A DNA stretch of 64,000 bases, taken from positions 558,001-622,000 of the forward strand of contig NZ_CP150901.1 of the NCBI RefSeq assembly GCF_038050405.1. The letters run 5' to 3'. The notes under the pieces are model-generated. The model did not search any database. It was not told the origin of the DNA and saw only the letters and a list, made by a program, of their open reading frames with translations. The translations under genes were made by a program, and so were the position numbers. Source of the stretch: Paraburkholderia sp. IMGN_8 (GTDB lineage: Bacteria > Pseudomonadota > Gammaproteobacteria > Burkholderiales > Burkholderiaceae). The first letter of the stretch is position 1, and each line of letters begins with the position of its first letter. Shown piece by piece: positions 1 through 8,622 of the stretch.

Positions 1-37
1 GGCAGAGCAGCCCAAACCATTCAATCTGGAGAAAGCG

Positions 38-1591
38 ATGTTGATTGCGTCGTTCAAGAACGAGCCGCTCGATTTGTTCGACACCGAAAGTGCCAAAGCA
101 GACATGCAGCAGGCGCTGAAAAAGGTGCGTGCCGAGTTTGGCAAGACCTATCCCCTGGTTATCAATGGCGAGCGCGTGCAGACCGAAGCGACACTCGTCT
201 CGACGAATCCGTCGAATCCGGACGAGATCGTCGGCTATACCGCCAAGGCGACGACGCGGCACGCGGACGCTGCGCTGGAAGCAGCCTGGGCGGCCTTCGA
301 ATCGTGGAAGCGTTGGAGCCAGGAGGATCGATCGCGCGTCATGTTGAAGGCCGCGGCAATCATGCGCAGGCGCAAGCGCGAGCTCGAGGCGTGGCTGGTC
401 TATGAAATCGGCAAGAACTATGTCGAAGCAAGTGCCGAAGTCGCGGAAATGATCGACTTCACCGAGTACTACGCACGTCAGGCGATCAAGCACATCGGCG
501 GCCTCGGTTCGCTGATTGATTATTCGGGTGAGGAGAACGAGAGCTTCTACATCCCCCTGGGCGTGGGTGTGACGATTTCGCCGTGGAATTTCCCGATGGC
601 GTTGATGACCGGCATGACGGTCGGCGCGATCGTGGTGGGTAATACGGTTGTTTGCAAGCCTGCGGAAGATACGGTGGTGTCACTGGCCAAGATCTTCGAC
701 ATCTTCGCCGAAGCAGGTCTGCCGCCCGGCGTGGTGAATTATCTGCCGGGTACCGGACGCGAGATCGGTTCGTATCTGGTCGCCCATCCGAAGGCGCGCT
801 TCATCAACTTCACGGGCTCGCTCGCAACCGGTGCCCAGATCAACGAGTCCGCTGCGAAGCTTGCCGAAGGCCAGAAATGGTTCAAGCGGGTCTTTCTTGA
901 ACTCGGTGGCAAGGACGCGATTCTTGTCGATGAAACGGCCAATCTCGATGACGCAGCGACTGCAGTGATCCAGGCAGCGTTCGGCTATTCCGGCCAGAAG
1001 TGTTCGGCCTGCTCGCGTCTGATCGTGGTGGATTCGGTCTACGACGCATTGCTCGAGAAGGTCGTTGCGAAGACGAAGGAACTCATTGTCAGCGAGGCGA
1101 AGGACAATCCCAGTTTTGGTCCGGTGTGCAATGAACTGCAGTACAAGAAGGTGCTGTCGTACATCGATATCGGCCACACCGAGGGCAAGCTTCTGACGGG
1201 TGGCAAGGCCGTGGAAAATGCAGCGGGCTATCTGATAGAGCCGACCATCTTCGGCGACGTCTCGCCTCGCGCGCGCATTGCACAAGAGGAAGTGTTCGGA
1301 CCGTTCGTCGCTGCGATCCGCGTCAAGGATTTCGACGAAGGTCTGGCGGTGGTCAATGACACGGTCTACGGGCTGACCGGCGCGCTCTTCTCGAACGACC
1401 GCAGTCGCATCGAACGAGCACGCCGTGATTTCCACGTGGGCAATCTGTACTTCAATCGCAAGTGTACGGGCGCGCTGGTCGGTGTTCAGCCGTTCGGCGG
1501 CTTCAACCTCACGGGTACCGATACCAAGACGGGCGGTCCTGACTACCTTTTGCAGTTCCTGCAAATGAAGGCAGTGGCTGAACGTCTGTAA
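38..1591 (+). CDS. NAD(P)+-dependent aldehyde dehydrogenase, P5C dehydrogenase-like
   Basis: A full-length (517 aa) aldehyde dehydrogenase of the ALDH superfamily, oxidising an aldehyde to its acid with NAD(P)+. The general-base Glu sits in FLELGGKDA (about Glu288) and the catalytic Cys in SGQKCSAC (about Cys322); PWNFP near residue 183 belongs to the cofactor-binding region. Overall it resembles the RocA/1-pyrroline-5-carboxylate dehydrogenase branch. The start is preceded by a good GGAGAAAG ribosome site. It heads a same-strand run with an aminotransferase and an FAD oxidoreductase, and the divergent genes encode a split 2-oxoacid decarboxylase. An aldehyde made by that decarboxylase is therefore a plausible substrate, but this is inference. 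Confidence 0.9.
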   Translation: MLIASFKNEPLDLFDTESAKADMQQALKKVRAEFGKTYPLVINGERVQTEATLVSTNPSNPDEIVGYTAKATTRHADAALEAAWAAFESWKRWSQEDRSRVMLKAAAIMRRRKRELEAWLVYEIGKNYVEASAEVAEMIDFTEYYARQAIKHIGGLGSLIDYSGEENESFYIPLGVGVTISPWNFPMALMTGMTVGAIVVGNTVVCKPAEDTVVSLAKIFDIFAEAGLPPGVVNYLPGTGREIGSYLVAHPKARFINFTGSLATGAQINESAAKLAEGQKWFKRVFLELGGKDAILVDETANLDDAATAVIQAAFGYSGQKCSACSRLIVVDSVYDALLEKVVAKTKELIVSEAKDNPSFGPVCNELQYKKVLSYIDIGHTEGKLLTGGKAVENAAGYLIEPTIFGDVSPRARIAQEEVFGPFVAAIRVKDFDEGLAVVNDTVYGLTGALFSNDRSRIERARRDFHVGNLYFNRKCTGALVGVQPFGGFNLTGTDTKTGGPDYLLQFLQMKAVAERL

Positions 1592-1660
1592 GCGTGCGTG
1601 TTCCGGGGCGCCGTCAACAGGCAGCCCCGGTTCACACGGTGGGCTTTTAAAACGAACGGA

Positions 1661-2884
1661 ATGAACACAATGGGCTTCATTGCAGACCGCATTGGCCAGA
1701 TCGCCCCTGCGCAAACGATGGCAATGGCAGCAAAAGCGGCAGAACTGCGTCGTGCCGGGAAGAACGTCATATCCCTGTCGCAAGGCGAACCAGACTTTCA
1801 CACGCCCGAGAACATCCAGGCAGCAGCGATTCGTGCGATGCGCGAAGGCAAGACGCGCTACACGGAGGCCGCAGGTATTCGGGAGTTACGCGAGGCGATC
1901 GTCGCGAAACTGAAGCGCGACAACGGCGTCGACTACCCAGTGGATGGCGTCAGCGTGTCGGTTGGTGCGAAACAGGCGATTTTCGCGGCCTTTTTCGCTA
2001 CCCTCAATCCGGGCGATGAAGTGATCGTCCCGGCACCGTGTTGGGTGTCCTATCCGGAGATCGTCAAAATGGCGAACGGCACGCCCATCGTTGTGGCGTG
2101 CGATGAAGCGGCAGGGTTCAAATTGATGGCTGCCCAGCTGGAGGCGTCGATCACGCCGCGTACCAAGTGGCTGATGCTGAATTCGCCGTCGAACCCAACC
2201 GGGGCGGTTTACTCGGTTGAAGAACTCTGCACCATCGCGGAAGTACTGCGTCGACATCCCCATGTCTGGGTGCTGTCGGACGACATCTACGAAAAGCTCA
2301 TCTATACCGGAAGCCCGTTCGTCAATATCCTGAACGTGGCGCCAGAGTTGCAGGAGCGCACGCTCATCATCAATGGCGTTTCCAAGGTGTACTCCATGAC
2401 AGGCTGGCGGATTGGCTATTCCGCTGGACCGGCTGCGCTCATCAGGGCCATGAACCTGGTGCAAGGTCAGATCGTCACCAGTGCGTCGTCGGTATCGCAG
2501 CACGCTGCGATCGAAGCGCTCAATGGTGATCAGTCTTTCGTAGAGACATCGCGATCGGCTTTCGACGAACGCCGGAAGCTTGTGGTCAAAACGCTGAGCG
2601 ACATACCGGGGCTCCACAGTAACGAGCCCGAAGGCGCCTTTTATGCATTTGTCGGCTGCCATGGTGTCATTGGAAGCCGTACGCCGAGCGGCAGGCTTCT
2701 GGAGAACGACCAGGACTTCGTCATGTACCTGTTGGAAGAAGCGAACGTGGCGGTGGTTTCAGGTTCCGGTTTTCTGCTCTCGCCGTACTTCAGACTCTCT
2801 TACGCCGTGTCACTCGACGACTTGAACGAAGCGCTTAGCCGGATACGCGTCGCGTGTCAAAGCCTTGAAACAGTGGCGGTCTGA
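1661..2884 (+). CDS. class I/II PLP-dependent aminotransferase
   Basis: A fold-type I aminotransferase of the aspartate aminotransferase family (407 aa). SQGEPDFHTP near the N-terminus binds substrate, NSPSNPTGAVYS is the family Asn-Pro motif, and NGVSKVYSMTGWRIGY carries the PLP Schiff-base Lys (about residue 242). The frame is open further upstream, but the family N-terminus starts at the ATG at 1661, with a second ATG at 1670. It lies 69 bp after the aldehyde dehydrogenase and probably shares its transcript. The amino donor or acceptor cannot be read from sequence. An amino acid giving a 2-oxoacid for the neighbouring split decarboxylase would fit. Confidence 0.88.
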   Translation: MNTMGFIADRIGQIAPAQTMAMAAKAAELRRAGKNVISLSQGEPDFHTPENIQAAAIRAMREGKTRYTEAAGIRELREAIVAKLKRDNGVDYPVDGVSVSVGAKQAIFAAFFATLNPGDEVIVPAPCWVSYPEIVKMANGTPIVVACDEAAGFKLMAAQLEASITPRTKWLMLNSPSNPTGAVYSVEELCTIAEVLRRHPHVWVLSDDIYEKLIYTGSPFVNILNVAPELQERTLIINGVSKVYSMTGWRIGYSAGPAALIRAMNLVQGQIVTSASSVSQHAAIEALNGDQSFVETSRSAFDERRKLVVKTLSDIPGLHSNEPEGAFYAFVGCHGVIGSRTPSGRLLENDQDFVMYLLEEANVAVVSGSGFLLSPYFRLSYAVSLDDLNEALSRIRVACQSLETVAV

Positions 2885-2945
2885 TCGTCCGTTATCCACA
2901 CATTGCTCGGCTCTCAGGAGCCCAACGAGCCTTCGAAGGTAAATC

Positions 2946-4109
2946 ATGAGCGAAAGGATTGTCATCACTGGTGGTGGTGCAATTGGTTGTTCAATCGCGT
3001 ATTTCCTGAGCCTCCAGAAGACGCCAGGACGTGAGATCTGGGTGATCGAAAAAGATCCGACCTATCAGATCGCGTCATCGTCGCTCTCGGCCAGTTCGAT
3101 CCGGCAGCAGTTTTCAACGCCCATCTGCATTCAGCTATCGCAGTTCGGCTACGAATTCTTTTCCTCGTGCGAGCGGGAGAAGGCGCGGTACGGTGCCGGT
3201 GTCGATCTGGTGGATTGCGGCTATCTGTTCGTGGGCAATGCGCAGCAGGAGAGCGTGCTACGTCGGCGGAGCTCACTAGCCAGATCGTTAGGGGTCGAGT
3301 TGCAGGAACACTCCGCCGAAGCGTTGCAGCAGCGCTACCCGTGGATGAACGTCAGCGATCTGACTTATGCTGTTGAAGGCCTTGCAGGCGAAGGCTGGTT
3401 CGATGGCTATAGCGTCATGCAGTGGTTCAGAAACCGTGCGCGCGAGGCGGGCGTTCATTTCGCCACGGGTGAAGCGGCGGACTACCGTACAAGCGGAAAC
3501 CGGATTACCCATGTCGAACTGACTGATGGGCGGGAAATCTCCGGGGACACGTTCGTGAATGCAAGCGGAGCGTGGTGCGCGCCTCTTGCAAAGAGCGTCG
3601 GTGTCGATCTGCCGGTACGGCCGAGACGGCGCTCTGCGTTTGTCGTGTCATCTCCGACGCCGATCCCGGATATGCCGATCCTGATCGATACGTCCGGCGT
3701 GTACCTGCGTAGGGAGCAGAACCATTTCCTGTGCATCGTCTCGCCTTCGCCGGAGATGGATCTGGATAACTTGCCACTCGACGTGCAGTTTTCCGAGTTT
3801 GACGAGATCATCTGGCCGACGCTGGCAGAACGGATCCCCGCGTTTGAAGCGCTACGCGTGGAACACGCATGGGCTGGATACTACGAATACAACATCCTCG
3901 ACCAGAACGGCATCGTCGGTCAGTCGGGCCCGGAAAACTCGTTCGTTGCGGCCGGCTTCAGCGGTCACGGCATGATGCACAGTCCGGGCATCGGTCGTGC
4001 AATGGCTGAACTGCTGACCTTCGGCGAGTTCAGAACTTTGGACCTCTCGCCGCTATCGCCGGCGCGACTCACTTCGGGCCAACTTGTGATCGAAGAGGGT
4101 GTTTACTAG
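2946..4109 (+). CDS. FAD-dependent oxidoreductase, DAO (D-amino acid/sarcosine oxidase-like) family
   Basis: This 387-aa flavoprotein starts with a dinucleotide-binding fold (VITGGGAIGCSIAYFLS), followed by the acidic end of strand 2 (WVIEKD). It ends with the typical DAO C-terminal FAD motif around AAGFSGHGMMHSPGIGRAM. The family oxidises C-N bonds of amino acids and N-methyl amino acids, and some members pass electrons to a quinone or to ETF rather than oxygen. It follows the aminotransferase by 61 bp on the same strand and is convergent with the PAS-AraC gene (18-bp gap). An ETF operon lies 2.3 kb downstream, but nothing in the sequence proves the two are coupled. Confidence 0.85.
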   Translation: MSERIVITGGGAIGCSIAYFLSLQKTPGREIWVIEKDPTYQIASSSLSASSIRQQFSTPICIQLSQFGYEFFSSCEREKARYGAGVDLVDCGYLFVGNAQQESVLRRRSSLARSLGVELQEHSAEALQQRYPWMNVSDLTYAVEGLAGEGWFDGYSVMQWFRNRAREAGVHFATGEAADYRTSGNRITHVELTDGREISGDTFVNASGAWCAPLAKSVGVDLPVRPRRRSAFVVSSPTPIPDMPILIDTSGVYLRREQNHFLCIVSPSPEMDLDNLPLDVQFSEFDEIIWPTLAERIPAFEALRVEHAWAGYYEYNILDQNGIVGQSGPENSFVAAGFSGHGMMHSPGIGRAMAELLTFGEFRTLDLSPLSPARLTSGQLVIEEGVY

Positions 4110-4127
4110 CGCCCGGCTGGCGGTAGA

Positions 4128-4892
4128 TCAGTGTGGATGCAGGCCACGTCCTCGCGCGTTTCGATACTGTCGGGGCGTGAGGTGCGTAGCGGACTTGAAT
4201 TGCCGCGCAAAAGCGCTGTGGTCCGCGTAGCCGCAGTCCGTCGCGATATCCGTAATGCTGTTGTCAGTCGTTTCGAGCAGCTTACACGCATGGTCGATCC
4301 GCAATTTCATCAGCAGTTGCTTGGGCGTCAGATGAAACACTTCACGGGTCAGACGTTCCAACGTGTCGACAGAGATGGATGCGCGTTCCGCCGCTTCAGT
4401 GACCAGGATGTTCTGTCCGAGGTTCTGTTCCAGATAATCCAGATATTCCAGTAAGCGGCGGTAGCCGTGGTGCCGTTCGTCGGGGCGAGGCAGATCGCGC
4501 GAGATGCCGATCAGTCCGATCGCTTGCCCGTCTTCGTTGAGTACCGGGAACTTGGAGCTCAGGCACCAGTATCGATGCCCCGATCTGGACGAGTAGAGGC
4601 GCAGGCGATCGACAATCGGAGACTGGGTTTCGATAACGTTCAGATCTTGTGCGTTGGTGCTTGCACCGGTCACGGGAAATAGCTGGTCGGCCGTCTGGCC
4701 AATCACATCGTCGCGCGCCATCCCACTTCGGTTGATGAGCGTTTGATTGACGGAAAGATAGCGCGCCTGGGCATCCTTGATGTAGTACAGCACGTCCGGA
4801 AAACAATCGAAGACGCGCTCGAGCATCTCGGGCTGCCGGTCCAGCTGTCGAAAGACCTCCACCAACATATCGGAATAGGCCTTGGCGGGCAT
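4128..4892 (-). CDS. AraC-family regulator with N-terminal PAS domain
   Basis: A 254-aa one-component regulator. Residues about 20-130 form a PAS domain (DCFPDVLYYIKDAQARYLSV; later GLIGISRDL, the end of a PAC segment). Residues about 145-245 form an AraC double helix-turn-helix, with SISVDTLERLTREVF as the first and ITDIATDCGYADHSAFARQF as the second recognition region. AraC members with a PAS instead of a cupin sensor are known, and the ligand is not predictable. It is transcribed in the same direction as the split decarboxylase genes (130-bp gap) and faces the aldehyde dehydrogenase operon. It is therefore the likely local activator. Confidence 0.88.
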   Translation of the reverse strand: MPAKAYSDMLVEVFRQLDRQPEMLERVFDCFPDVLYYIKDAQARYLSVNQTLINRSGMARDDVIGQTADQLFPVTGASTNAQDLNVIETQSPIVDRLRLYSSRSGHRYWCLSSKFPVLNEDGQAIGLIGISRDLPRPDERHHGYRRLLEYLDYLEQNLGQNILVTEAAERASISVDTLERLTREVFHLTPKQLLMKLRIDHACKLLETTDNSITDIATDCGYADHSAFARQFKSATHLTPRQYRNARGRGLHPH

Positions 4893-5022
4893 AAGGGGAT
4901 CAGCGTGAAGTCACAGTGATCCCGATTGTACAGGGGGTGCAAAGTGGGGCGAGAGCGAAGAAAGCGGCGGGGCGGCAGCTAGCCGCTCCACCGCCTTCCC
5001 GCAGGAATCCGCGCCTTGATGC

Positions 5023-5640
5023 TTATTGGCTGGCGTGGGCCTTGGCGCCAAGCAGTGCTTCACGGAAACGGCTTCGCAGGTACGGACCGTCCCGTGGCGG
5101 AAGGGAGGTGGGCTCGGGATCGGTTCCGACCTTTACCGTGGCGAGCACAGGCCCCTTGGCCTTGAGAATGACATCGACATACTCCTCGAGCTCGCCCTCG
5201 GCGTAAATAGTTGTCGCTTTCTCGAATCCAGCCGCCTTGGCGATTGCCGTGATGTCGACACCTCGGCCTGCGTGGGCCAACTGCATGCCCGTTTCCGCGT
5301 AGTGTTCGTTGTCGATAACGACGATGGAGAGATTGGCCGGCCGATCGACGCCTACGGTTGCCAGCGATCCCAGTCCCATCATCATTTCGCCGTCGCCAAC
5401 GAACACGATCACGCGCTTCTCCGGTTGTGCAAGCGCAATGCCAAGGCCGAAGGTAACGGCACCGCCCATCGCACCCCACAGGTAGAAGTTCTGTGGCGTA
5501 TCGCCGGCGGCGGCCACATCGAAGGTCGGATTTCCAAGACTGGTCACTGCCAGAACGTCCTGTTGCCGATCGCGGAGAATCCGCTTCACCGTCAGTCGAC
5601 GGTTCAGGGGCGTCGTCTGCTGTGTCATATTCGTACTCAC
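5023..5640 (-). CDS. TPP-dependent decarboxylase, pyrophosphate-binding subunit (sulfopyruvate/phosphonopyruvate decarboxylase beta-like)
   Basis: This 205-aa protein is the C-terminal TPP-binding half of a split 2-oxoacid decarboxylase. It has the GDGE...N thiamine-pyrophosphate motif (FVGDGEMMMGLGSLATVG, then VIDNEHYAETG) and the GAMGGAVTFGLGIALA turn that precedes it. The GTG start at 5640 overlaps the stop of the alpha gene by 4 bp (GTGA), so the two are translationally coupled; an internal ATG at 5628 is the alternative. Homologous split enzymes (ComD/ComE, Ppd) decarboxylate sulfopyruvate or phosphonopyruvate. Which acid is used here is unknown. Confidence 0.82.
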   Translation of the reverse strand: MSTNMTQQTTPLNRRLTVKRILRDRQQDVLAVTSLGNPTFDVAAAGDTPQNFYLWGAMGGAVTFGLGIALAQPEKRVIVFVGDGEMMMGLGSLATVGVDRPANLSIVVIDNEHYAETGMQLAHAGRGVDITAIAKAAGFEKATTIYAEGELEEYVDVILKAKGPVLATVKVGTDPEPTSLPPRDGPYLRSRFREALLGAKAHASQ

Positions 5641-6152
5641 TTGTTAAAGTTTTTGGTGCCGATAACCCGCTGTCCGATCAGGACAGCGACCATCCGGGAG
5701 GTGTTGTAGCCAAAATTCAACGCGGCGCGCACGGTCTCAGGGACTTCGGCGGGATCATCCGCGCGGTAGACGTAGACACCCGCCGATTCGAGGGCTTCTT
5801 GAGTGGACTTGCCCATGGCAACCTGCCAGGGATTGAATTCACCCCACTCTCCGCGCATCGTGACCAGCATCACGATGGGCATGCGGCATTCGTGTTGCAG
5901 CGAGAGCATGTTGATGCAGTTGCCTACGCCGCTGGACTGCAGCAGCAGTACGCCGCGCTGGCCGCCGACCCATGCGCCGCCCATCATGGCCACCCCTTCT
6001 TCTTCCGTGGTCAGGGAAACGGCGTGAATCTCGGCGTCTGCTTCGCAGAGTTCGATAAGACGTTTGTGCCCTGCATCAGGCACGTATGCCACTTGCCGCA
6101 CATCTGCGGCTTTGAAGTGCTCGAAGATTGTTTCCGGCCAGTTGACTGACAT
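5637..6152 (-). CDS. TPP-dependent decarboxylase, N-terminal (alpha) subunit
   Basis: A 171-aa protein corresponding to the N-terminal Pyr domain of sulfopyruvate/phosphonopyruvate decarboxylase. It contains the activating Glu region (VSLTTEEEGVAMMGGAWVGG), followed by GVLLLQSSGVGNCINMLSL and VMLVTMRGEWGEFNPWQ. The ATG at 6152 gives the family N-terminus (SVNWPETIFEHFKAADV). An ATG at 6209 or further upstream would only add unrelated residues. Its stop overlaps the beta subunit start. With the aminotransferase and aldehyde dehydrogenase nearby, a route amino acid -> 2-oxoacid -> aldehyde -> acid can be drawn, but that is inference. Confidence 0.82.
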   Translation of the reverse strand: MSVNWPETIFEHFKAADVRQVAYVPDAGHKRLIELCEADAEIHAVSLTTEEEGVAMMGGAWVGGQRGVLLLQSSGVGNCINMLSLQHECRMPIVMLVTMRGEWGEFNPWQVAMGKSTQEALESAGVYVYRADDPAEVPETVRAALNFGYNTSRMVAVLIGQRVIGTKNFNK

Positions 6153-6457
6153 GATGACGAGTTTTGAGTCGATAAGTTGATGAAAACGGATAGCCGTCGC
6201 GTTAAGCATGGCTGATTGATTGCCGTGCTTTGATGACTGACAGCGTGCATCAGCAGAAGTCATCGCTCAATTACTGATTGCGGAAGACAAGTTTAGGCTG
6301 CGGTTAACGGCACTCGCCGACTGGATTCAGGCGCACTGTTTTCCGTCTTGGCTCGCGGTTGCATTCGAGTGTCTGAAATGCAGCGTTCCAGAATGCCGAA
6401 TTCCAACTGTTGTTTTGACTAAGCACACTAGCGTGCAAACCGATTGGAGAAGGAACT
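6153..6457. other. intergenic region between the decarboxylase genes (-) and etfBA (+)
   Basis: About 305 bp with no supported gene. A TTGACT hexamer at 6415-6420 could be part of an etf promoter, but I see no convincing -10 at the right spacing. The etfB ribosome site (GGAGAAGGAAC) directly precedes the ATG. Confidence 0.5.
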
Positions 6458-7207
6458 ATGAAGATTGTTGTGCCAGTCAAAAGAGTGGTCGACTACAACG
6501 TGAAAGTCCGGGTGAAGTCGGACGGCACGGGCGTCGACATCGCGAACGTGAAGATGTCGATGAATCCGTTCGACGAAATCGCGGTTGAAGAAGCCGTGCG
6601 TCTGAAGGAAGCGGGCGTGGCTAGTGAGGTGATTGCCGTTTCGTGCGGGGTCACGCAATCGCAGGAAACGCTGCGCACGGCGCTGGCTATCGGCGCGGAC
6701 CGCGCGATCCTGATCGAGTCGAACGAGGAGCTGCAGCCGCTGGCCGTGGCCACGCTGCTGAAGGCGCTGGTCGACAGGGAACAGCCTTCGCTCGTGATTC
6801 TCGGCAAGCAGGCCATCGACGACGATTCGAACCAGACCGGCCAGATGCTCGCCGCGCTGGCTAACCTGCCGCAAGCCACCTTCGCCTCGAAGGTTGTCGT
6901 GGCGGACGGCAAGGCGACCGTGTCGCGTGAAGTGGATGGCGGCGCCGAAACGCTGTCGCTGACGCTGCCCGCTGTGGTCACGACCGACCTGCGCCTGAAC
7001 GAGCCGCGCTACGTGACGCTGCCGAACATCATGAAGGCGAAGAAGAAGCCGCTGGACACGATCAGGCCCGAAGACCTCGGCGTTGAGGTGACGCCGCGCC
7101 TGAAGACGCTGAAAGTCGCCGAGCCGCCGAAGCGCTCCGCCGGTGTGATGGTGCCGGATGTGAAGACGCTGGTCGAGAAGCTGAAGACTGAAGCCAGGGT
7201 GCTTTAA
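6458..7207 (+). CDS. etfB: electron transfer flavoprotein beta subunit, copy 1
   Basis: The 249-aa EtfB accepts electrons from acyl-CoA or other flavin dehydrogenases as part of an EtfAB heterodimer. The family signature [13 protein letters not shown] at the N-terminus and the AMP-binding segment ([31 protein letters not shown]) are intact. An ATG with a strong ribosome site starts it. It differs from copy 2 (24391-25140) by about eight residues, all in the first 115 positions, and from 6800 onwards the DNA of both copies is identical. It is followed after 22 bp by etfA. Confidence 0.95.
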   Translation: MKIVVPVKRVVDYNVKVRVKSDGTGVDIANVKMSMNPFDEIAVEEAVRLKEAGVASEVIAVSCGVTQSQETLRTALAIGADRAILIESNEELQPLAVATLLKALVDREQPSLVILGKQAIDDDSNQTGQMLAALANLPQATFASKVVVADGKATVSREVDGGAETLSLTLPAVVTTDLRLNEPRYVTLPNIMKAKKKPLDTIRPEDLGVEVTPRLKTLKVAEPPKRSAGVMVPDVKTLVEKLKTEARVL

Positions 7208-8015
7208 GTAACACGCGGAGACGGAACAAATGACGAATCTGGTTAATCTTGTAATAGCAGAACATGACAGTGTGTCGATCAAGGCCGCGACGCTGAACAC
7301 GATTGCAGCGGCGCAGAAGATCGGCGGTGACATTCACGTGCTGGTGGCCGGTCACAACGCGCAGGCCGCGGCGGATGCGGCCGCGAAGATCGCGGGCGTC
7401 AGCAAGGTGCTGCTGGCCGACGCGCCGCAACTCGAAGCGGGTCTCGCGGAAAACGTCGAGGCGACGGTGCTGACGCTTGTGCAAGACCCGGCGACGGACT
7501 ACTCGCACATCCTCGCGTCGGCCACCGCCTACGGCAAGAACATCGCCCCGCGTATCGCCGCGAAGCTCGACGTCGCACAGATCAGCGACATCACCGCAGT
7601 GGACAGCGCCGACACGTTCGAACGCCCGATCTACGCGGGCAACGCGATTGCTACGGTGCAATCGGCTGATCCGATCAAGGTCATCACGGTGCGCACGACG
7701 GGCTTCGACGCGGTCGCAGCCGTTGGTGGCAGCGCCACGGTCGAGAAGATCGCAGCCGCGGCAGACACAGGCATCTCGCAGTTCGTCAGCCGTGAAGTGA
7801 CGAAGCTGGACCGTCCGGAGCTGACGTCGGCGAAGATCATCGTCTCGGGTGGCCGCGGTCTCGGCAACGGCGAGAACTACACCAAGGTGCTGGAGCCGCT
7901 GGCCGACAAGCTGAACGCAGCGCTGGGCGCATCGCGTGCGGCGGTCGATGCGGGCTTCGTGCCGAACGACTATCAGGTCGGCCAGACCGGCAAGATCGTC
8001 GCGCCGCAACTGTAC
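6800..8015 (+). repeat. 1,216-bp identical tract shared with 24733-25948 (direct repeat)
   Basis: Reading the two etfBA loci side by side I find no difference from 6800 to 8015 against 24733 to 25948 (constant offset 17,933). The tract covers the etfB 3' part, the 22-bp spacer and most of etfA. Outside it, the two loci differ at many third positions and some amino acids on both sides. Such sharp edges point to recent gene conversion between paralogues. Confidence 0.9.
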
Positions 8016-8186
8016 ATGGCCGTCGGCATTTCGGGGGCGATCCAGCATCTGGCCGGGATGAAAGACTCGAAGGTGATCGTCGCGATCAACAAGGACCCGG
8101 AAGCGCCGATTTTCAGCGTCGCCGACTACGGGCTCGTTGGCGACCTGTTCGCCGTTGTACCTGAATTTGTGGCCATGCTGTCTTGA
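7230..8186 (+). CDS. etfA: electron transfer flavoprotein alpha subunit, copy 1
   Basis: The 318-aa EtfA is the FAD-binding partner of EtfB. The C-terminal FAD domain is clear: [12 protein letters not shown], then [36 protein letters not shown] and [13 protein letters not shown]. The protein matches copy 2 (25163-26131) until the last ~25 residues, where this copy ends [10 protein letters not shown] and copy 2 ends [14 protein letters not shown]. Nucleotide identity stops abruptly at 8015. No acyl-CoA dehydrogenase gene adjoins this copy, so its electron donor is unclear. The DAO-type flavoprotein upstream is one candidate. Confidence 0.95.
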   Translation: MTNLVNLVIAEHDSVSIKAATLNTIAAAQKIGGDIHVLVAGHNAQAAADAAAKIAGVSKVLLADAPQLEAGLAENVEATVLTLVQDPATDYSHILASATAYGKNIAPRIAAKLDVAQISDITAVDSADTFERPIYAGNAIATVQSADPIKVITVRTTGFDAVAAVGGSATVEKIAAAADTGISQFVSREVTKLDRPELTSAKIIVSGGRGLGNGENYTKVLEPLADKLNAALGASRAAVDAGFVPNDYQVGQTGKIVAPQLYMAVGISGAIQHLAGMKDSKVIVAINKDPEAPIFSVADYGLVGDLFAVVPEFVAMLS

Positions 8187-8226
8187 GCGTAGTCCGAGGA
8201 GCGTTCAAGGTCCGACGGGGTGACAG

Positions 8227-8502
8227 TTGAGCAATCTGAATGATATGGAGCATGTCAGAGCGGCGGCGGCCCTGGCCGCTAATGCCGAGGACGCCTCCAT
8301 CTGGCGGTGGTTCGCGCTGCTGCTTGAGGAGCGGAGAATTCGGTGGTGCTGCAGCGGTGACCGTTGGCTCGTCAGTGTGGACAATAGGCACGTCGCCACG
8401 GATAGCAGCTTCGATAAAGCCATCCGGAGTGCGCGAGAAACCGTGGATGGACTGAAGCAGACGAAATCGCGGCAGCCGGCGCGCAGCAAGCGGGCGGCCT
8501 GA
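8227..8502 (+). CDS. small conserved hypothetical protein downstream of etfA
   Basis: A 91-aa protein from a TTG start at 8227 preceded by a GGGGTGA ribosome site, 40 bp after etfA. It has an N-terminal Ala-rich helix, a Trp-containing centre (SIWRWFALLLEERRIRWCC, GDRWLVSVDN) and a basic Lys/Arg tail. I do not recognise the family. Its reality is supported by a second, damaged copy at 31346-31541 lying after an etfA tail remnant, with many substitutions at third codon positions. The etfA-plus-small-ORF arrangement was therefore duplicated as a unit. Confidence 0.6.
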   Translation: MSNLNDMEHVRAAAALAANAEDASIWRWFALLLEERRIRWCCSGDRWLVSVDNRHVATDSSFDKAIRSARETVDGLKQTKSRQPARSKRAA

Positions 8503-8622
8503 ACCGATTGGCCGTCGTAGTTCTGAAAGGTTGGGGGCCGCTTAAGGCGACAGAATGTGTGGGCCGATCTTTTGAATGAGTGCGTTCACGCTGAGCCCTT
8601 TGGGTGGGCGTGGGTAGCTCGA

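Noticed and set aside
680..1801. Long minus-strand open frame (373 codons) across the aldehyde dehydrogenase
   Set aside because: Antisense to a clear ALDH gene, Arg/His-rich composition typical of a high-GC shadow frame, no ribosome site.
4636..4647. AACGTT-containing sequence resembling the LacI-type operator inside the PAS-AraC gene
   Set aside because: Flanks do not match the palindrome and it is within coding sequence.
7062..8048. 328-codon minus-strand frame over etfA, repeated almost unchanged at 24995-25981
   Set aside because: Its conservation is only a by-product of the identical etfBA tract; composition is shadow-like.
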